A stretch of DNA of 64,000 bases from Pseudomonas sp. Irchel 3A7 (GCF_900187565.1 NZ_FYED01000011.1:62001-126000); one strand, 5' to 3'; counted from the first letter of the stretch, positions 33,080-42,000 are shown. The notes: generated by a model not told the origin, from the sequence alone. Translations and numbers: made by a program.

Positions 33080-34002
33080 TCACTGACTATTCCGATAGCC
33101 TCATCGTGCAGGAAGTCTCTCCGCGTGACGGCCTGCAGATCGAGCCGACCTGGGTCGAAACCGTCGACAAGATCGCCCTGATCGATCAGTTGTCCCTGGC
33201 CGGATTCAGCCGTATCGAAGGCGGCTCGTTCGTGTCGCCCAAGGCCATTCCCGCTTTGCGTGACGGCGAGTTGGTGTTCAAGGGCATTACCCGCCAGCCG
33301 GGGGTGATCTACGTCGCGTTGATCCCCAACCTCAAAGGCGCGCAACGGGCGCTGGCCTGCAGCGCCGATGAGCTGAACCTGGTGATGTCTGCCAGTCAGA
33401 CCCATAACCTGGCGAACATGCGCATGCGTTGTGAAGACTCATTGGCCGCGTTTGGCGAGATCGTCCAGTTTGTGGGCGGCTCGCCGGTGCGACTCAACGC
33501 CAGCATCGCCACCACCTTCGGTTGCCCGTTCGAGGGCAAGATCGATGAAGACCGGGTGCTGCAGATTGTCGAGGCCTATCAGGAACTCGGCATTCAGGGC
33601 ATCACCCTGGCCGACACCACCGGCATGGCCAACCCGCGTCAGGTCGACCGCCTGGTGCGGCGCGTGTTGCAACGGGTATCGCCAGCGGACCTGACCCTGC
33701 ATTTCCACAACACCCGTGGCCTTGGTTTGTGCAACGTTCTGGCCGCCTACGAGGCCGGTGCCCGGCGTTTCGACGCGGCCCTCGGCGGCCTCGGCGGTTG
33801 TCCGTTTGCACCGGGCGCCTCGGGCAACATCTGCACGGAAGACCTGGTGAACCTGTGCGATGAAGTCGGCATTCACACCGGCATCGATCTGCCGCTGTTG
33901 CTGACATTGTCGCGTGGATTGCCGACGCTGCTCGGCCACGAAGTGCCCGGTCAACTGGCCAAGGCCGGCCGCAACTGCGACCTGCACCCCGTGCCTTCCT
34001 GA
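33076..34002 (+). CDS. Hydroxymethylglutaryl-CoA lyase family protein
   Basis: A 308-residue DRE-TIM enzyme that cleaves HMG-CoA to acetoacetate and acetyl-CoA. Catalytic Arg17-Asp18 are in VSPRDGLQ, the metal His pair in LTLHFHNTRG, and the active-site Cys in the signature GGLGGCPFAPGASGN. It may instead act on citramalyl-CoA or a related substrate. It is coupled to the CoA-transferase by ATGA. No methylcrotonyl-CoA carboxylase genes are near, so this copy is not the leucine-pathway one. Confidence 0.88.
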   Translation: MITDYSDSLIVQEVSPRDGLQIEPTWVETVDKIALIDQLSLAGFSRIEGGSFVSPKAIPALRDGELVFKGITRQPGVIYVALIPNLKGAQRALACSADELNLVMSASQTHNLANMRMRCEDSLAAFGEIVQFVGGSPVRLNASIATTFGCPFEGKIDEDRVLQIVEAYQELGIQGITLADTTGMANPRQVDRLVRRVLQRVSPADLTLHFHNTRGLGLCNVLAAYEAGARRFDAALGGLGGCPFAPGASGNICTEDLVNLCDEVGIHTGIDLPLLLTLSRGLPTLLGHEVPGQLAKAGRNCDLHPVPS

Positions 34003-34017
34003 CCCACCCGATACCCC

Positions 34018-34109
34018 CTGTGGGAGCGCGCCTGCTCGCGAAAGCGGAGTATCAGTCGACATCATCGTTGAATGTCAGACCGTATTCGCGAGCAGGCTCG
34101 CTCCCACAG
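34018..34109. repeat. Inverted REP pair inside operon
   Basis: CTGTGGGAGCGCGCCTGCTC and GAGCAGGCTCGCTCCCACAG lie in the 183-bp gap between the lyase and MFS genes. Here the pair separates co-directional genes. Confidence 0.85.
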
Positions 34110-34185
34110 TAAAAGCTCCCACACAGAGCACACCAGACAACAAAAACAATCGGACACCTTCGGGAAGTCCGCCTGGAGAAACGCA

Positions 34186-35517
34186 ATGAGCCTTAATGCA
34201 TTGGAGGCCGGCGCGAGCCCGGCTGTTAGCCACGACGAAGAAAAAGCCCTGGTCAGCAAGGTCGCCTGGCGATTGATGCCGCTGATCATGGTCTGCTACC
34301 TGTTCGCGTTCTTCGACCGCATCAACATCAGCTTCGCCAAGTTCCAGTTGCAGGCCGATCTGAGCCTGAGCGACACCGCTTACGGTCTCGGCGCCGGGTT
34401 GTTTGTGGTCGGTTACGTGATTTTCGAAGTGCCCAGCAACATGATGCTGTACAAGGTCGGCGCCCGTCGCTGGATTGCCCGGATCATGATGTCCTGGGGA
34501 CTGGCCACCGCGCTGATGGTCTTCGTCAACAGCGAATGGCAGTTCTATGTACTCCGATTCTTGATCGGTGCCATGGAGGCGGGTTTTGCGCCGGGCGTGT
34601 TGTATTACCTGACGCTGTGGTTCCCGCAGCACTATCGCGGACGCATCACCTCGATGCTGTTTCTGTCATCGGCCTTCGCCGGGTTGGTGGGCGCGCCGTT
34701 CTCCGGGCTGGTGTTGCAACACCTCGACGGCTTCATGGACATGCGTGGCTGGCACTGGTTGTTCCTGCTCGGCGGTGTGCCATGCATCGGCCTCGGTTTG
34801 CTGGTGCTGACCCTGCTTAAGGATCGCATCGAAGACGCCCACTGGCTGACGCCCTCGGAGAAGACGTTGCTGGCCAGTCGCATCGCTCACCATGAACCGC
34901 ACAAAAGTGGCGGGTCGCTGCTCGCGGCGCTGCGTATTCCGGGCTTCCTGACCCTCGGCCTGATCTACTTCCTGATTCAGGTGGCATCCTACGGCTTGAA
35001 TTTCTGGGCACCGCAACTGATCCGCAGCGCCGGTACCGAGAGCCCGGTGATGATCGGTCTGCTGACGGCGATCCCGTACATCTGTGGCGCCATCAGCATG
35101 GTGGTGATCGGACGCTTGTCGGATGCCTCCGGCGAGCGACGCAAGTTTGTCGCAGGACTGGTCGCGGTCGGTGCGATCGGCTTCTTCAGCGCGGGGATCT
35201 TCGCCCATCACACGACGTTCCTGATCGTCGCCCTGGGCTTGCTCGGTGCCGGCATCATCGCCTCGATCCCGAGCTTCTGGACTCTGCCGCCAAAACTGCT
35301 GGCCGGCGCCGGCGCAGGGGCTGCGGGCGGGATCGCGGTGATCAACACCCTGGGCCAGTTCGGCGGCATCGTCAGCCCGGTCATGGTCGGGCGGATCAAG
35401 GACCTGACCGGCAGCACCACACCGGCGTTGTATGTCATTGGCGTCTGCGCGCTGATTGCGGTGGCGTTGTTGCTGTGGGGGCTGCCGCAGAAGCTGCGTA
35501 CGCTGGACAAGTTTTAA
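34186..35517 (+). CDS. MFS transporter, anion:cation symporter (ACS) type
   Basis: A 443-residue twelve-helix carrier. VAWRLMPLIMVCYLFAFFDRINISFAKFQLQADL is the ACS-family opening (organic anion uptake, e.g. phthalate, tartrate, galactarate). The start has GGAGAAA seven bases upstream; a longer frame begins in the REP. It is the last gene of the CoA-transferase / lyase cluster and probably imports the acid that they degrade. Confidence 0.87.
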   Translation: MSLNALEAGASPAVSHDEEKALVSKVAWRLMPLIMVCYLFAFFDRINISFAKFQLQADLSLSDTAYGLGAGLFVVGYVIFEVPSNMMLYKVGARRWIARIMMSWGLATALMVFVNSEWQFYVLRFLIGAMEAGFAPGVLYYLTLWFPQHYRGRITSMLFLSSAFAGLVGAPFSGLVLQHLDGFMDMRGWHWLFLLGGVPCIGLGLLVLTLLKDRIEDAHWLTPSEKTLLASRIAHHEPHKSGGSLLAALRIPGFLTLGLIYFLIQVASYGLNFWAPQLIRSAGTESPVMIGLLTAIPYICGAISMVVIGRLSDASGERRKFVAGLVAVGAIGFFSAGIFAHHTTFLIVALGLLGAGIIASIPSFWTLPPKLLAGAGAGAAGGIAVINTLGQFGGIVSPVMVGRIKDLTGSTTPALYVIGVCALIAVALLLWGLPQKLRTLDKF

Positions 35518-35899
35518 GAGTTCGCAAGTCGCGCCGGCTCGTGCGGGGACCACGCATTCCTGCAGGAGCTAGCGCAGCCTGCGATCCATTACGGTGCCGA
35601 CAGATCGCTTTCGCGAGCAGGCTCGCTCCCACAGTGGATTGCATTACCCCTGTGAGAGCGAGCCTGCTCGCGAAGACTGACGGACAGTCGCCATCGTACT
35701 ATCGACCATTCCCTTGACCCGCCGCCACTGCAAGCGGGCGCCTTCCTCTCACTCCCGGGCCTCCGGCAGTGTCTTTCCCTGAATCCTCGATGTTCTAAGC
35801 CCAAGTCGGTGATGAAGTTCTTCGACGATCAGTCATTCGGCCTGCAATGACCTGATATAGACTGGCGACCATTCACCAAACAGTTCAAAAGGACTTCCC
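35518..35899. other. 382-bp gap, only a REP pair recognised
   Basis: Apart from the REP pair at 35608-35675 the gap shows no credible gene, terminator or palindrome. The left part carries AGGAGCTAGCGCAGCCTGCG, a remnant of another REP-like motif. Confidence 0.65.
35608..35675. repeat. Inverted REP pair
   Basis: TTTCGCGAGCAGGCTCGCTC faces TGTGAGAGCGAGCCTGCTCG across about 18 bp. Confidence 0.8.
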
Positions 35900-36538
35900 A
35901 TGACCCCATCGCTGCTAATGGCCGTTCTTGCCTCGGGCTTCATTTATGGCATTACCCCGGGGCCGGGTGTGCTGGCGGTGTTTGGGATTGGTGCGGCGCA
36001 TGGCCGGCGGGCGGGGGCGGGGTTTCTCTGCGGGCATTTGCTGGGCGATGTGATCTGGTGCAGCACCGCGCTGGTGGCGATTGTCGGTGCGCGGGAAATC
36101 GGCAGCACCGCGTTTGATGTGCTGGGCGTACTCAGCGGCCTTTATCTGTTCTGGCTCGGCTGGCGTGCGGTGCGGGCACGTCGCAGCGCTGGCGAAGCGC
36201 CCCAGGGGCCGGCGCGGCAACCGTTCTGGCATGGCATCCTGTTTGGCCTGACCAATCCGAAGGCTTACCCGGTGGCGGTGGCGACATTCACTGCCTTGCT
36301 TTCAAGCCGCGCCGAGTTGCTGACCTGGTCGATGTTGCCGTGGCTGATCTTCCTCAGCTTCGTCGGTGGCCTTTTCGCCTACGCTATCCTCATCGGCATT
36401 GTCGGGGCGCGCCGGGTGCGCACCTTGTATCAACGCCATGAGCTGGCGATTACCCGCCTGTGCGGGGTGATGTTCATCGGTTTCGCCATCAACGCCCTGG
36501 CGCATGCATTGCCGGGGCTGGTGACGAACAAGGCTTGA
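35900..36538 (+). CDS. LysE/RhtB-family translocator
   Basis: A 212-residue inner-membrane protein with five or six helices. FIYGITPGPGVLAVFGIGAAHGRRAGAGFLCGHLLGD is the RhtB/LysE N-terminal pattern, and FWHGILFGLTNPKAYPVAVATF is the mid-protein signature. Members export amino acids or homoserine lactones. Ribosome site AAAAGGA. It is a single gene. Confidence 0.87.
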   Translation: MTPSLLMAVLASGFIYGITPGPGVLAVFGIGAAHGRRAGAGFLCGHLLGDVIWCSTALVAIVGAREIGSTAFDVLGVLSGLYLFWLGWRAVRARRSAGEAPQGPARQPFWHGILFGLTNPKAYPVAVATFTALLSSRAELLTWSMLPWLIFLSFVGGLFAYAILIGIVGARRVRTLYQRHELAITRLCGVMFIGFAINALAHALPGLVTNKA

Positions 36539-36625
36539 CGCTGATTGCAGGGTTGCATCAGTGGCACACGTACTGGTCAGGGATGGTTTCTTCTTGCTGC
36601 ATCGTTCGGACACGCTCTCGGCACC

Positions 36626-37972
36626 ATGACCACCAGAAATTCCGCTCCGTTGGCGAGCTACATCGACCTCTTGCTGGACGCCGTTTGCGCGGTCGACAAA
36701 CAAGGTCGCTTCGTATTTGTCAGTGCGGCCTGCGAGCGCATTTTTGGCTACACCCCGGAGGAGTTGATCGGGCGGCAGATGATTGATCTGGTGCACCCGG
36801 CCGACCGCCAGCGCACCCTCGATGCCGCACGAGAAATCATGGGCGGCGATCCCAAGCTGAACTTCGAGAACCGTTACCTGCGCAAGGATGGCCGGGTGGT
36901 GAACATCCTGTGGTCGGCGCGCTGGTCGGAGGTCGATCAACTGCGCATCGCCGTGGCCCGTGACATCACTGAGCGCAAGCAGGCCGAGTCCCGACAGGCG
37001 GCGCTATACGCGATTTCCGAAGCGGCGCATGCGGCAGAAGACCTGTTGGCGCTGTTCAAGCGCATCCATCTGATCATCGGTGAATGGCTGCCGGCGCTGA
37101 ATTTTTCCGTGGCGTTGTATGACGAACACTGTGCGCAGTTGAATTTTCCCTACCACGTCGACGACCACGAGCCGCAGCCCGAGCAACCCGGTACGATCAC
37201 CGGGCGCCTGTGTGCCGAGGTTATCCGCACCGGCCTGCCGATTTTGCTGACCCCGGATCAGCAGACGCCACACGTCGGTTTCGAAGCGCTGGTGTCCGGG
37301 CAACATTCACCCTGTTGGCTAGGTGTGCCGCTGAACTCGCAAAACGGCACCATCGGCGCACTGATCGTCAAAAGCATCCCCGGCGGCGAGCGCTATACCG
37401 AGCAGGATAAAGAATTGTTGCAGTATGTCTGTGCCCAGGTCGCAACAGCGATCGAGCGCAAGCAGTTGCACGCGCGATTGCAACGCATGGCCCAGTACGA
37501 CCAGTTGACCCAGCTGCCCAACCGCGAACTGTTGCGTGACCGGCTCAAGGCGTCATTGGCAGCGGCGCGTGACGACCGTGGGCGCATGGCGCTGCTGTAT
37601 GTCGACCTCGACCGTTTCAAACAAGTCAACGACACCCATGGCCATGCGGTGGGCGACATGTTGTTGCAGACCGTCGCCAATCGGCTCAAGGGCTGCGTAC
37701 GCGAAACCGACACCGTGGCGCGCATTGGCGGTGACGAATTCGTCGTGTTGTTGCACAGCATCCACGCCTCGGGCGATGCCGACTGCGTGGCCGGGAAAAT
37801 CCGTCAGGTCCTGGACCAGCCGCTGCGCCTGGATGGCCACAGCCTGCACATCCATCCGAGTATCGGCGTGGCGCAATACCCTGAAAACGGCACGGAAGAA
37901 GCACAGTTGTTCCGGCACGCCGATGAAGCGATGTACAGCGCCAAGCGCGAGCATCACCTGCGGCTCGTCTGA
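36626..37972 (+). CDS. PAS-GAF diguanylate cyclase
   Basis: A 448-residue cytosolic protein. PAS (about 8-120: AVDKQGRFVFVSAACERIFGYTPEELIG), GAF (about 130-275) and GGDEF (about 288-445) follow in order. The active site is RIGGDEFVVLL (GGDEF at 368-372), and the inhibitory I-site RETD lies five residues before it, so product feedback is expected. It makes cyclic-di-GMP from GTP in response to signals at the PAS or GAF domain; neither ligand is evident. The start at 36626 was chosen because the PAS domain begins soon after; no clear ribosome site. Confidence 0.87.
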   Translation: MTTRNSAPLASYIDLLLDAVCAVDKQGRFVFVSAACERIFGYTPEELIGRQMIDLVHPADRQRTLDAAREIMGGDPKLNFENRYLRKDGRVVNILWSARWSEVDQLRIAVARDITERKQAESRQAALYAISEAAHAAEDLLALFKRIHLIIGEWLPALNFSVALYDEHCAQLNFPYHVDDHEPQPEQPGTITGRLCAEVIRTGLPILLTPDQQTPHVGFEALVSGQHSPCWLGVPLNSQNGTIGALIVKSIPGGERYTEQDKELLQYVCAQVATAIERKQLHARLQRMAQYDQLTQLPNRELLRDRLKASLAAARDDRGRMALLYVDLDRFKQVNDTHGHAVGDMLLQTVANRLKGCVRETDTVARIGGDEFVVLLHSIHASGDADCVAGKIRQVLDQPLRLDGHSLHIHPSIGVAQYPENGTEEAQLFRHADEAMYSAKREHHLRLV

Positions 37973-38023
37973 ATATCGGTCGCCGTTCGTCGCGGCATGA
38001 ACGGATTTTTCTAAACCTTTTGG

Positions 38024-38050
38024 CCCGCATAAATTCAGATTCTATGCGGG
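38024..38050. other. Hairpin between GGDEF gene and KGG gene
   Basis: CCCGCATA-N11-TATGCGGG is a perfect 8-bp stem. No T-run follows, so it may be a weak terminator or a leader structure for the KGG-motif gene that starts 40 bases later. Confidence 0.5.
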
Positions 38051-38089
38051 CTACAGCTCGCCGCGAACATCACCAAGAGGTAGAGAATC

Positions 38090-38257
38090 ATGCCTAACTC
38101 AAGAAACTCGAACTCGGGAAACTTCGCCAACGATCGAACCAAGGCGTCTGAAGCCGGTCGCAAAGGTGGGAAAACCACTACCACGACGGTCGATAAAGAG
38201 CCTGCGAAACCCGACATGGGCCGTAAAGGCGGACAAGGCGGGCAAAAATCCCGCTAG
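38090..38257 (+). CDS. KGG-motif stress-induced protein
   Basis: A 55-residue hydrophilic protein. Two Lys-Gly-Gly blocks, EAGRKGGKT and DMGRKGGQGGQK, are the mark of the GsiB/YciG-like KGG family, linked to general stress and stationary phase. It has the ribosome site AGAGGTAGAG and is 71 bp before a DUF4142 gene in the same direction. It is short and easily missed by gene finders. Confidence 0.8.
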   Translation: MPNSRNSNSGNFANDRTKASEAGRKGGKTTTTTVDKEPAKPDMGRKGGQGGQKSR

Positions 38258-38328
38258 TGGATAAGGTGGTTTTGATTGAGAAGCGGGGGCGAAAGCTCCC
38301 GTTTGAATTTTTAGAGGAGGGCGCGACC

Positions 38329-38832
38329 ATGAACCGGATGGCCACCCGATTACGCAATTGCGGTTTTGCCGCGTTACTGGGCCTGTGCGCCAGCAGTGCC
38401 TTCGCCCAGACCCCTGCCGAATTCATCAACGATGCCTCCGCCAAAGGCATGGCCGACATCGAAGCCAGTCGCCTGGCGCACCAGAAATCCGAATCCAAAG
38501 AGGTCAAGGACTACACCATTGTTGTGATCAACGACCGCACCACCGCCAATCAGCATCTGGCGAAAATCGCCAAGCAGCTGGACCTGCCGGTAGCCCCGCG
38601 TGAAGAGGTGGTGGATAAGGCCAAGGCCTTGATGCCTGAAGTCATGGAGGGCGCGAATTTTGATGAGGCCTACGCCGCCAACCAAGTCAAAACCACTCAG
38701 GAAGCCATCGAGCAGCTTGAGCAAACGGCGCAAACCACAGACGTGCCACAGATCAAGGCATTCGCTGAGGAAACCCTGCCCAAACTGCAAAATCACCTGC
38801 AAATGGCCCGGGCTCTACAGGCCAGTCTCTAG
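38329..38832 (+). CDS. DUF4142 exported protein
   Basis: A 167-residue protein. The signal peptide (about residues 1-26, ending SSAFA) precedes a ferritin-like helical DUF4142 domain: FINDASAKGMADIEASRLAHQKSESKEVKDYTIVVINDRTTANQHLAKIA. The ribosome site GAGGAGG is strong. The family is frequent next to stress genes in Pseudomonas, which fits the KGG protein upstream. Biochemical role unknown. Confidence 0.86.
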   Translation: MNRMATRLRNCGFAALLGLCASSAFAQTPAEFINDASAKGMADIEASRLAHQKSESKEVKDYTIVVINDRTTANQHLAKIAKQLDLPVAPREEVVDKAKALMPEVMEGANFDEAYAANQVKTTQEAIEQLEQTAQTTDVPQIKAFAEETLPKLQNHLQMARALQASL

Positions 38833-38877
38833 TCATTCCCGTGCGCGGGTGACCTCGGGCCACTCGCGCAATGTCGA

Positions 38878-39288
38878 TCAACACTCATTCAGATCCTGTT
38901 TGCCTTTCTCCTCAACGACCGTGCCGTCAATGGAAATGGTCTGGCCCTCGCCCAGGCTGCGATAGTGCTTTCTCAACGCCTCCAGCTCTTTCAGGTCCAA
39001 CGCCTCGAGTCCGAGCATCGCGTTCTGCGCGTCCTTGGTCACCCGCAGCAACTCATCGACCTTCAAATGCAAAATGTCCGTGTCGCGGTTCTGCGTGTTC
39101 TGGATCAGGAACACCATCAGGAAGGTGATGATGGTGGTCGAGGTATTGATGATCAGTTGCCAGGTGTCGTTGAACTTGAAAATCGGCCCGCTCAACCCCC
39201 ACAGGAAAATCAACAGGATCGCCCCCAGGAACGTCTTGGGGCTACCGGCCCATAGGGCGAGTTTCTGTGCGATTTTTGCGAATTTCAT
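38878..39288 (-). CDS. Low-affinity iron permease family protein
   Basis: A 136-residue protein with two membrane helices (about 18-36 and 44-64: TFLGAILLIFLWGLSG and LIINTSTTIITFLMVFLIQNTQNRD). The NTQNRDTDILHLKVDELL segment is typical of the family named after yeast Fet4-like low-affinity iron permease. A soluble helical tail follows. Actual iron transport by bacterial members is unproven. Ribosome site AAGGAAAA. It is convergent with the DUF4142 gene. Confidence 0.83.
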   Translation of the reverse strand: MKFAKIAQKLALWAGSPKTFLGAILLIFLWGLSGPIFKFNDTWQLIINTSTTIITFLMVFLIQNTQNRDTDILHLKVDELLRVTKDAQNAMLGLEALDLKELEALRKHYRSLGEGQTISIDGTVVEEKGKQDLNEC

Positions 39289-39550
39289 GGCCGTTTTCCT
39301 TATGGGGATGCACCTGTTTTTTCTGACAGTGAGGGCGAGATGAAAATTCGGCTGATGTTGCTATGGGACTGAAAAGTCGGTTTGGAACACGTTGGCAAAG
39401 AGGCATTGATGACGCTCTGGTTTCGTCGTTGGTGGGCAAAATCTTAATTCTTGGTCGGAATCTTCCTTTGTGCCGGTTTGTGTCTAGTATCAATGGCAAT
39501 CAATTTGCCAGTATCAGACACACGGATCGAAATCGGATAAGAGGCCACTC
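39289..39550. promoter_or_regulatory. Gap with nested palindrome before HsdR-like gene
   Basis: The outer arms TGTGTCT (39479-39485) and AGACACA (39516-39522) enclose a direct repeat AGTATC on each side and an inner dyad GGCAA/TTGCC (39495-39499 and 39505-39509). The 44-bp element ends 28 bases before the ATG. It looks like an operator or attenuator for the HsdR-like gene. The rest of the gap is featureless and lower in GC. Confidence 0.5.
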
Positions 39551-40636
39551 ATGGAATTTTTCGAAAAGCTCGCAAGTCTCGCTGCCAAAGTTCGTTTGCA
39601 GGGCGCTGCAATTCAAACGGAAGAGGCGACTAAGAATGCTTTTGTCATGCCCTTCATCAGCACGGTACTGGGCTACGATGTCTTCGATCCAACCGAAGTG
39701 ACACCGGAGTTTGTTTGCGATGTAGGCACAAAAAAAGGGGAGAAAATTGATTACGCAATCATGAAAGGGGGAGAGGTTCAGATCCTGATCGAGTGCAAAA
39801 AAATAGGTGAGCCGCTACATATCAATCATGCCTCTCAGCTGTTTCGCTACTTTCATGTCACTAGCGCTCGAATCTCCATTCTCACCAACGGCCAGGTCTA
39901 CAAATTTTTCACTGATCTGGATGCGCCCAACAAAATGGACGAGAAGCCATTTCTTGAGCTCGACCTTCTGGATATCGACGAGTATTCCGTCCCCGAATTG
40001 ATCAAACTCACCAAATCAGCGTTCGATGTTGAGTCGATCATCAGCGCCGCGGGCGAATTGAAGTACGTCAGCCAAATCAAAAAAGTTATCGCTTCCCAGG
40101 TCAGCAAACCTGACGACGACTTTGTGAAAGTCTTCGCATCGCGGGTTTACGACGGCGTGATCACGCAGAAAGTCCGGGAGCAGTTTCATGAGCTGACCCG
40201 AAAGGCCGTCGTGCAATTTCTCAACGATCAGATCAATGAACGGCTCAAATCAGCCATGAGTGGTGCTATTCAGCCGGCGTTGGCCTCACTGCCAGTCTCT
40301 TCCAGTAGTGTTGAACAAACAGACGTGCGGGACGAGTCAGAAGACAAGGTTCTGACGACATTGGAAGAGTTGGAGGGATATCACATCGTCAAGGCGGTAG
40401 TTCGATCGGTCGTCGATGCCAAGCGAATCGTTCAGCGCGATACCCAGAGTTACTTCGGCATCCTGCTCGACGACAACAACCGCAAGCCGATCTGCCGTCT
40501 GCACTTCAACCGCTCGCAGAAGTACATCGGCATATTTGACGAAGAGAAAAACGAAACCCGGCATGCAATCAATTCCATTGATGACATTTACGAGTATTCG
40601 GATCATTTGAAGAAGACTGTCGGGTATTACGATTAA
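39551..40636 (+). CDS. Solitary HsdR-N-like PD-(D/E)XK protein
   Basis: A 361-residue protein. The N-terminal 160 residues match the type I restriction HsdR N-terminal nuclease pattern: TEEATKNAFVMPFISTVLGYDVFDPTEV, then KIDYAIM (Asp67), and ILIECKK (Glu81, Lys83), a complete PD-(D/E)XK set. The helicase motor of true HsdR is absent. The C-terminal half is helical, with a final domain that reads LDDNNRKPICRLHFNRSQKYIGIFDE. No hsdM or hsdS lies near. The codon use and GC are lower than in the neighbours. Ribosome site AAGAGG. Confidence 0.8.
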   Translation: MEFFEKLASLAAKVRLQGAAIQTEEATKNAFVMPFISTVLGYDVFDPTEVTPEFVCDVGTKKGEKIDYAIMKGGEVQILIECKKIGEPLHINHASQLFRYFHVTSARISILTNGQVYKFFTDLDAPNKMDEKPFLELDLLDIDEYSVPELIKLTKSAFDVESIISAAGELKYVSQIKKVIASQVSKPDDDFVKVFASRVYDGVITQKVREQFHELTRKAVVQFLNDQINERLKSAMSGAIQPALASLPVSSSSVEQTDVRDESEDKVLTTLEELEGYHIVKAVVRSVVDAKRIVQRDTQSYFGILLDDNNRKPICRLHFNRSQKYIGIFDEEKNETRHAINSIDDIYEYSDHLKKTVGYYD

Positions 40637-40654
40637 GGTCGCTTGGCAAGGAAA

Positions 40655-40756
40655 CTGTAGGAGCGAGCTTGCTTGCGAAAAAACCAGGTGCATCGCTGGC
40701 ATCTGGTTACACGCGTTTTCGTTCACGACCATCGCGAGCAAGCTCGCTCCTACAGT
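40655..40756. repeat. Inverted REP pair, GTAGGAGCGAGCTTGC variant
   Basis: CTGTAGGAGCGAGCTTGCTT and ATCGCGAGCAAGCTCGCTCC face each other across about 65 bp. Both arms carry the same A for G change (GTAGGAG), so they form a distinct matched variant. Confidence 0.8.
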
Positions 40757-40907
40757 GTGTCCGACCGCTTCTCACTGCCAGTTTTGTTGAAAGAGCCCAA
40801 TGATGTTTCCTGCCGAAGGGGGAATAGAGCCGAGCCTATGAGTCGATGTATCGTAACGGACCGGTTGTTGACCTTCGGGTTGGACAACGCACCGACAGGA
40901 GAACGCA

Positions 40908-41678
40908 ATGAGTTGGTCCGCCAAACAATACGTCGCTTTTGAAGATGAACGCACCCGTCCCGCCCGTGACCTGTTGGCGGCGATACCCGCCGCAGACGTG
41001 CGCTCGGCCATCGACATCGGTTGCGGTCCCGGTAACTCGACCGAATTGCTGGTGGAGCGCTTTCCCGGTGCTTCAGTGCGCGGGCTGGACAGTTCGACCG
41101 ACATGATCGAAGCGGCGCGCAAGCGCTTGCCGCAGGTGCAGTTCGACATTGCTGATATCGATACCTGGAACGACAGTGGCCCGTTCGATGTGATTTTTGC
41201 CAATGCGGTGTTGCAGTGGGTGCCCGATCACGCCACGTTGTTGCCTTCGCTGGTGAACAGGCTCGCCCCCGGTGGCAGTCTGGCGATTCAGATGCCGGAT
41301 AACCTCAATGAGCCTTCGCATCGGTTAATGCGCGAAGTGGCGGCTGACGGTCCCTGGGCGAGCAAGCTTGCCGGTGCCGCCGTGCAACGCACGGAAATGG
41401 CCGATGCCAGTGGCTATTACTCAATCCTCAAAGCCTGCTGCACCCGCGTCGATGTGTGGCGCACCACCTACCATCATCCACTCGCAGGCGGTGCGTCGGG
41501 TGTGGTCGAGTGGTTCAAGGGTAGCGGTCTGCGGCCGTTTCTCGATCCGCTGGATGAGACGGAGCGGGCGCAGTACCTGAAGCAGTATCTGGCCGCCATT
41601 GAGCAGGCCTATCCGGCGCTGGCCGATGGTTCGGTGTTGCTGCCGTTTCCGCGGTTGTTTCTGGTGGCGACTCGCTGA
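40908..41678 (+). CDS. tam: Trans-aconitate 2-methyltransferase
   Basis: A 256-residue SAM-dependent methyltransferase that esterifies trans-aconitate, a spontaneous isomer of cis-aconitate that inhibits aconitase. The opening MSWSAKQYVAFEDERTRPARDLLAAIP and the motif I IDIGCGPGNSTELL are diagnostic. NAVLQWVPDH and MPDNLNEPSHRLMRE agree with Tam. The ribosome site is AGGAGAA. A strong terminator follows three bases after the stop. Confidence 0.92.
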   Translation: MSWSAKQYVAFEDERTRPARDLLAAIPAADVRSAIDIGCGPGNSTELLVERFPGASVRGLDSSTDMIEAARKRLPQVQFDIADIDTWNDSGPFDVIFANAVLQWVPDHATLLPSLVNRLAPGGSLAIQMPDNLNEPSHRLMREVAADGPWASKLAGAAVQRTEMADASGYYSILKACCTRVDVWRTTYHHPLAGGASGVVEWFKGSGLRPFLDPLDETERAQYLKQYLAAIEQAYPALADGSVLLPFPRLFLVATR

Positions 41679-41681
41679 TGC

Positions 41682-41725
41682 GAAAAAAGGGCCGGATGAC
41701 GATCGTGTCATCCGCCCCTTTTCTT
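41682..41725. terminator. Terminator after tam
   Basis: AAAAAAGGGCCGGATGAC, GATCG, TGTCATCCGCCCCTTTTCTT gives a GGATGAC/GTCATCC stem extended by GGG/CCC pairing, with A and T runs on both sides. It overlaps the last codons of the small minus-strand gene at 41708-41821, so it can serve both strands. Confidence 0.8.
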
Positions 41726-41821
41726 TGAACGCCTGGCACTCAAGTATTCGAAGATAAACGAAGCAAAGCCGAACAACCCGATCATTGAAATGATCATGAT
41801 CCCCAACTCTGAACTGTCCAT
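41708..41821 (-). CDS. 37-residue single-pass membrane protein
   Basis: The frame reads MDSSELGIMIISMIGLFGFA, then SFIFEYLSARRSKKRGG. One hydrophobic helix (about residues 6-26) is followed by a basic tail (ARRSKKRGG), the layout of a bacterial small membrane protein with an inside C-terminus. AAGAGG lies six bases before the ATG, a good ribosome site, and the stop is inside the hairpin terminator. No family was recognised. It is too short for most gene finders. Confidence 0.6.
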   Translation of the reverse strand: MDSSELGIMIISMIGLFGFASFIFEYLSARRSKKRGG

Positions 41822-42000
41822 GCTGACCTCTTGGCGAATGGTGAGCGGGCAGAGTAAGGCATCTGTCGTCGGGCTCACCGCGGCTCTACGGAGTCTTTAC
41901 GAGCGGGTGGAGATCCATACGCAAACTATACGAGTACCTGCAAGAAACACTCGGCGCTGAGCGCTGACCAGTCTCATCATCGGTCGCTCCGGTTCTTTCA

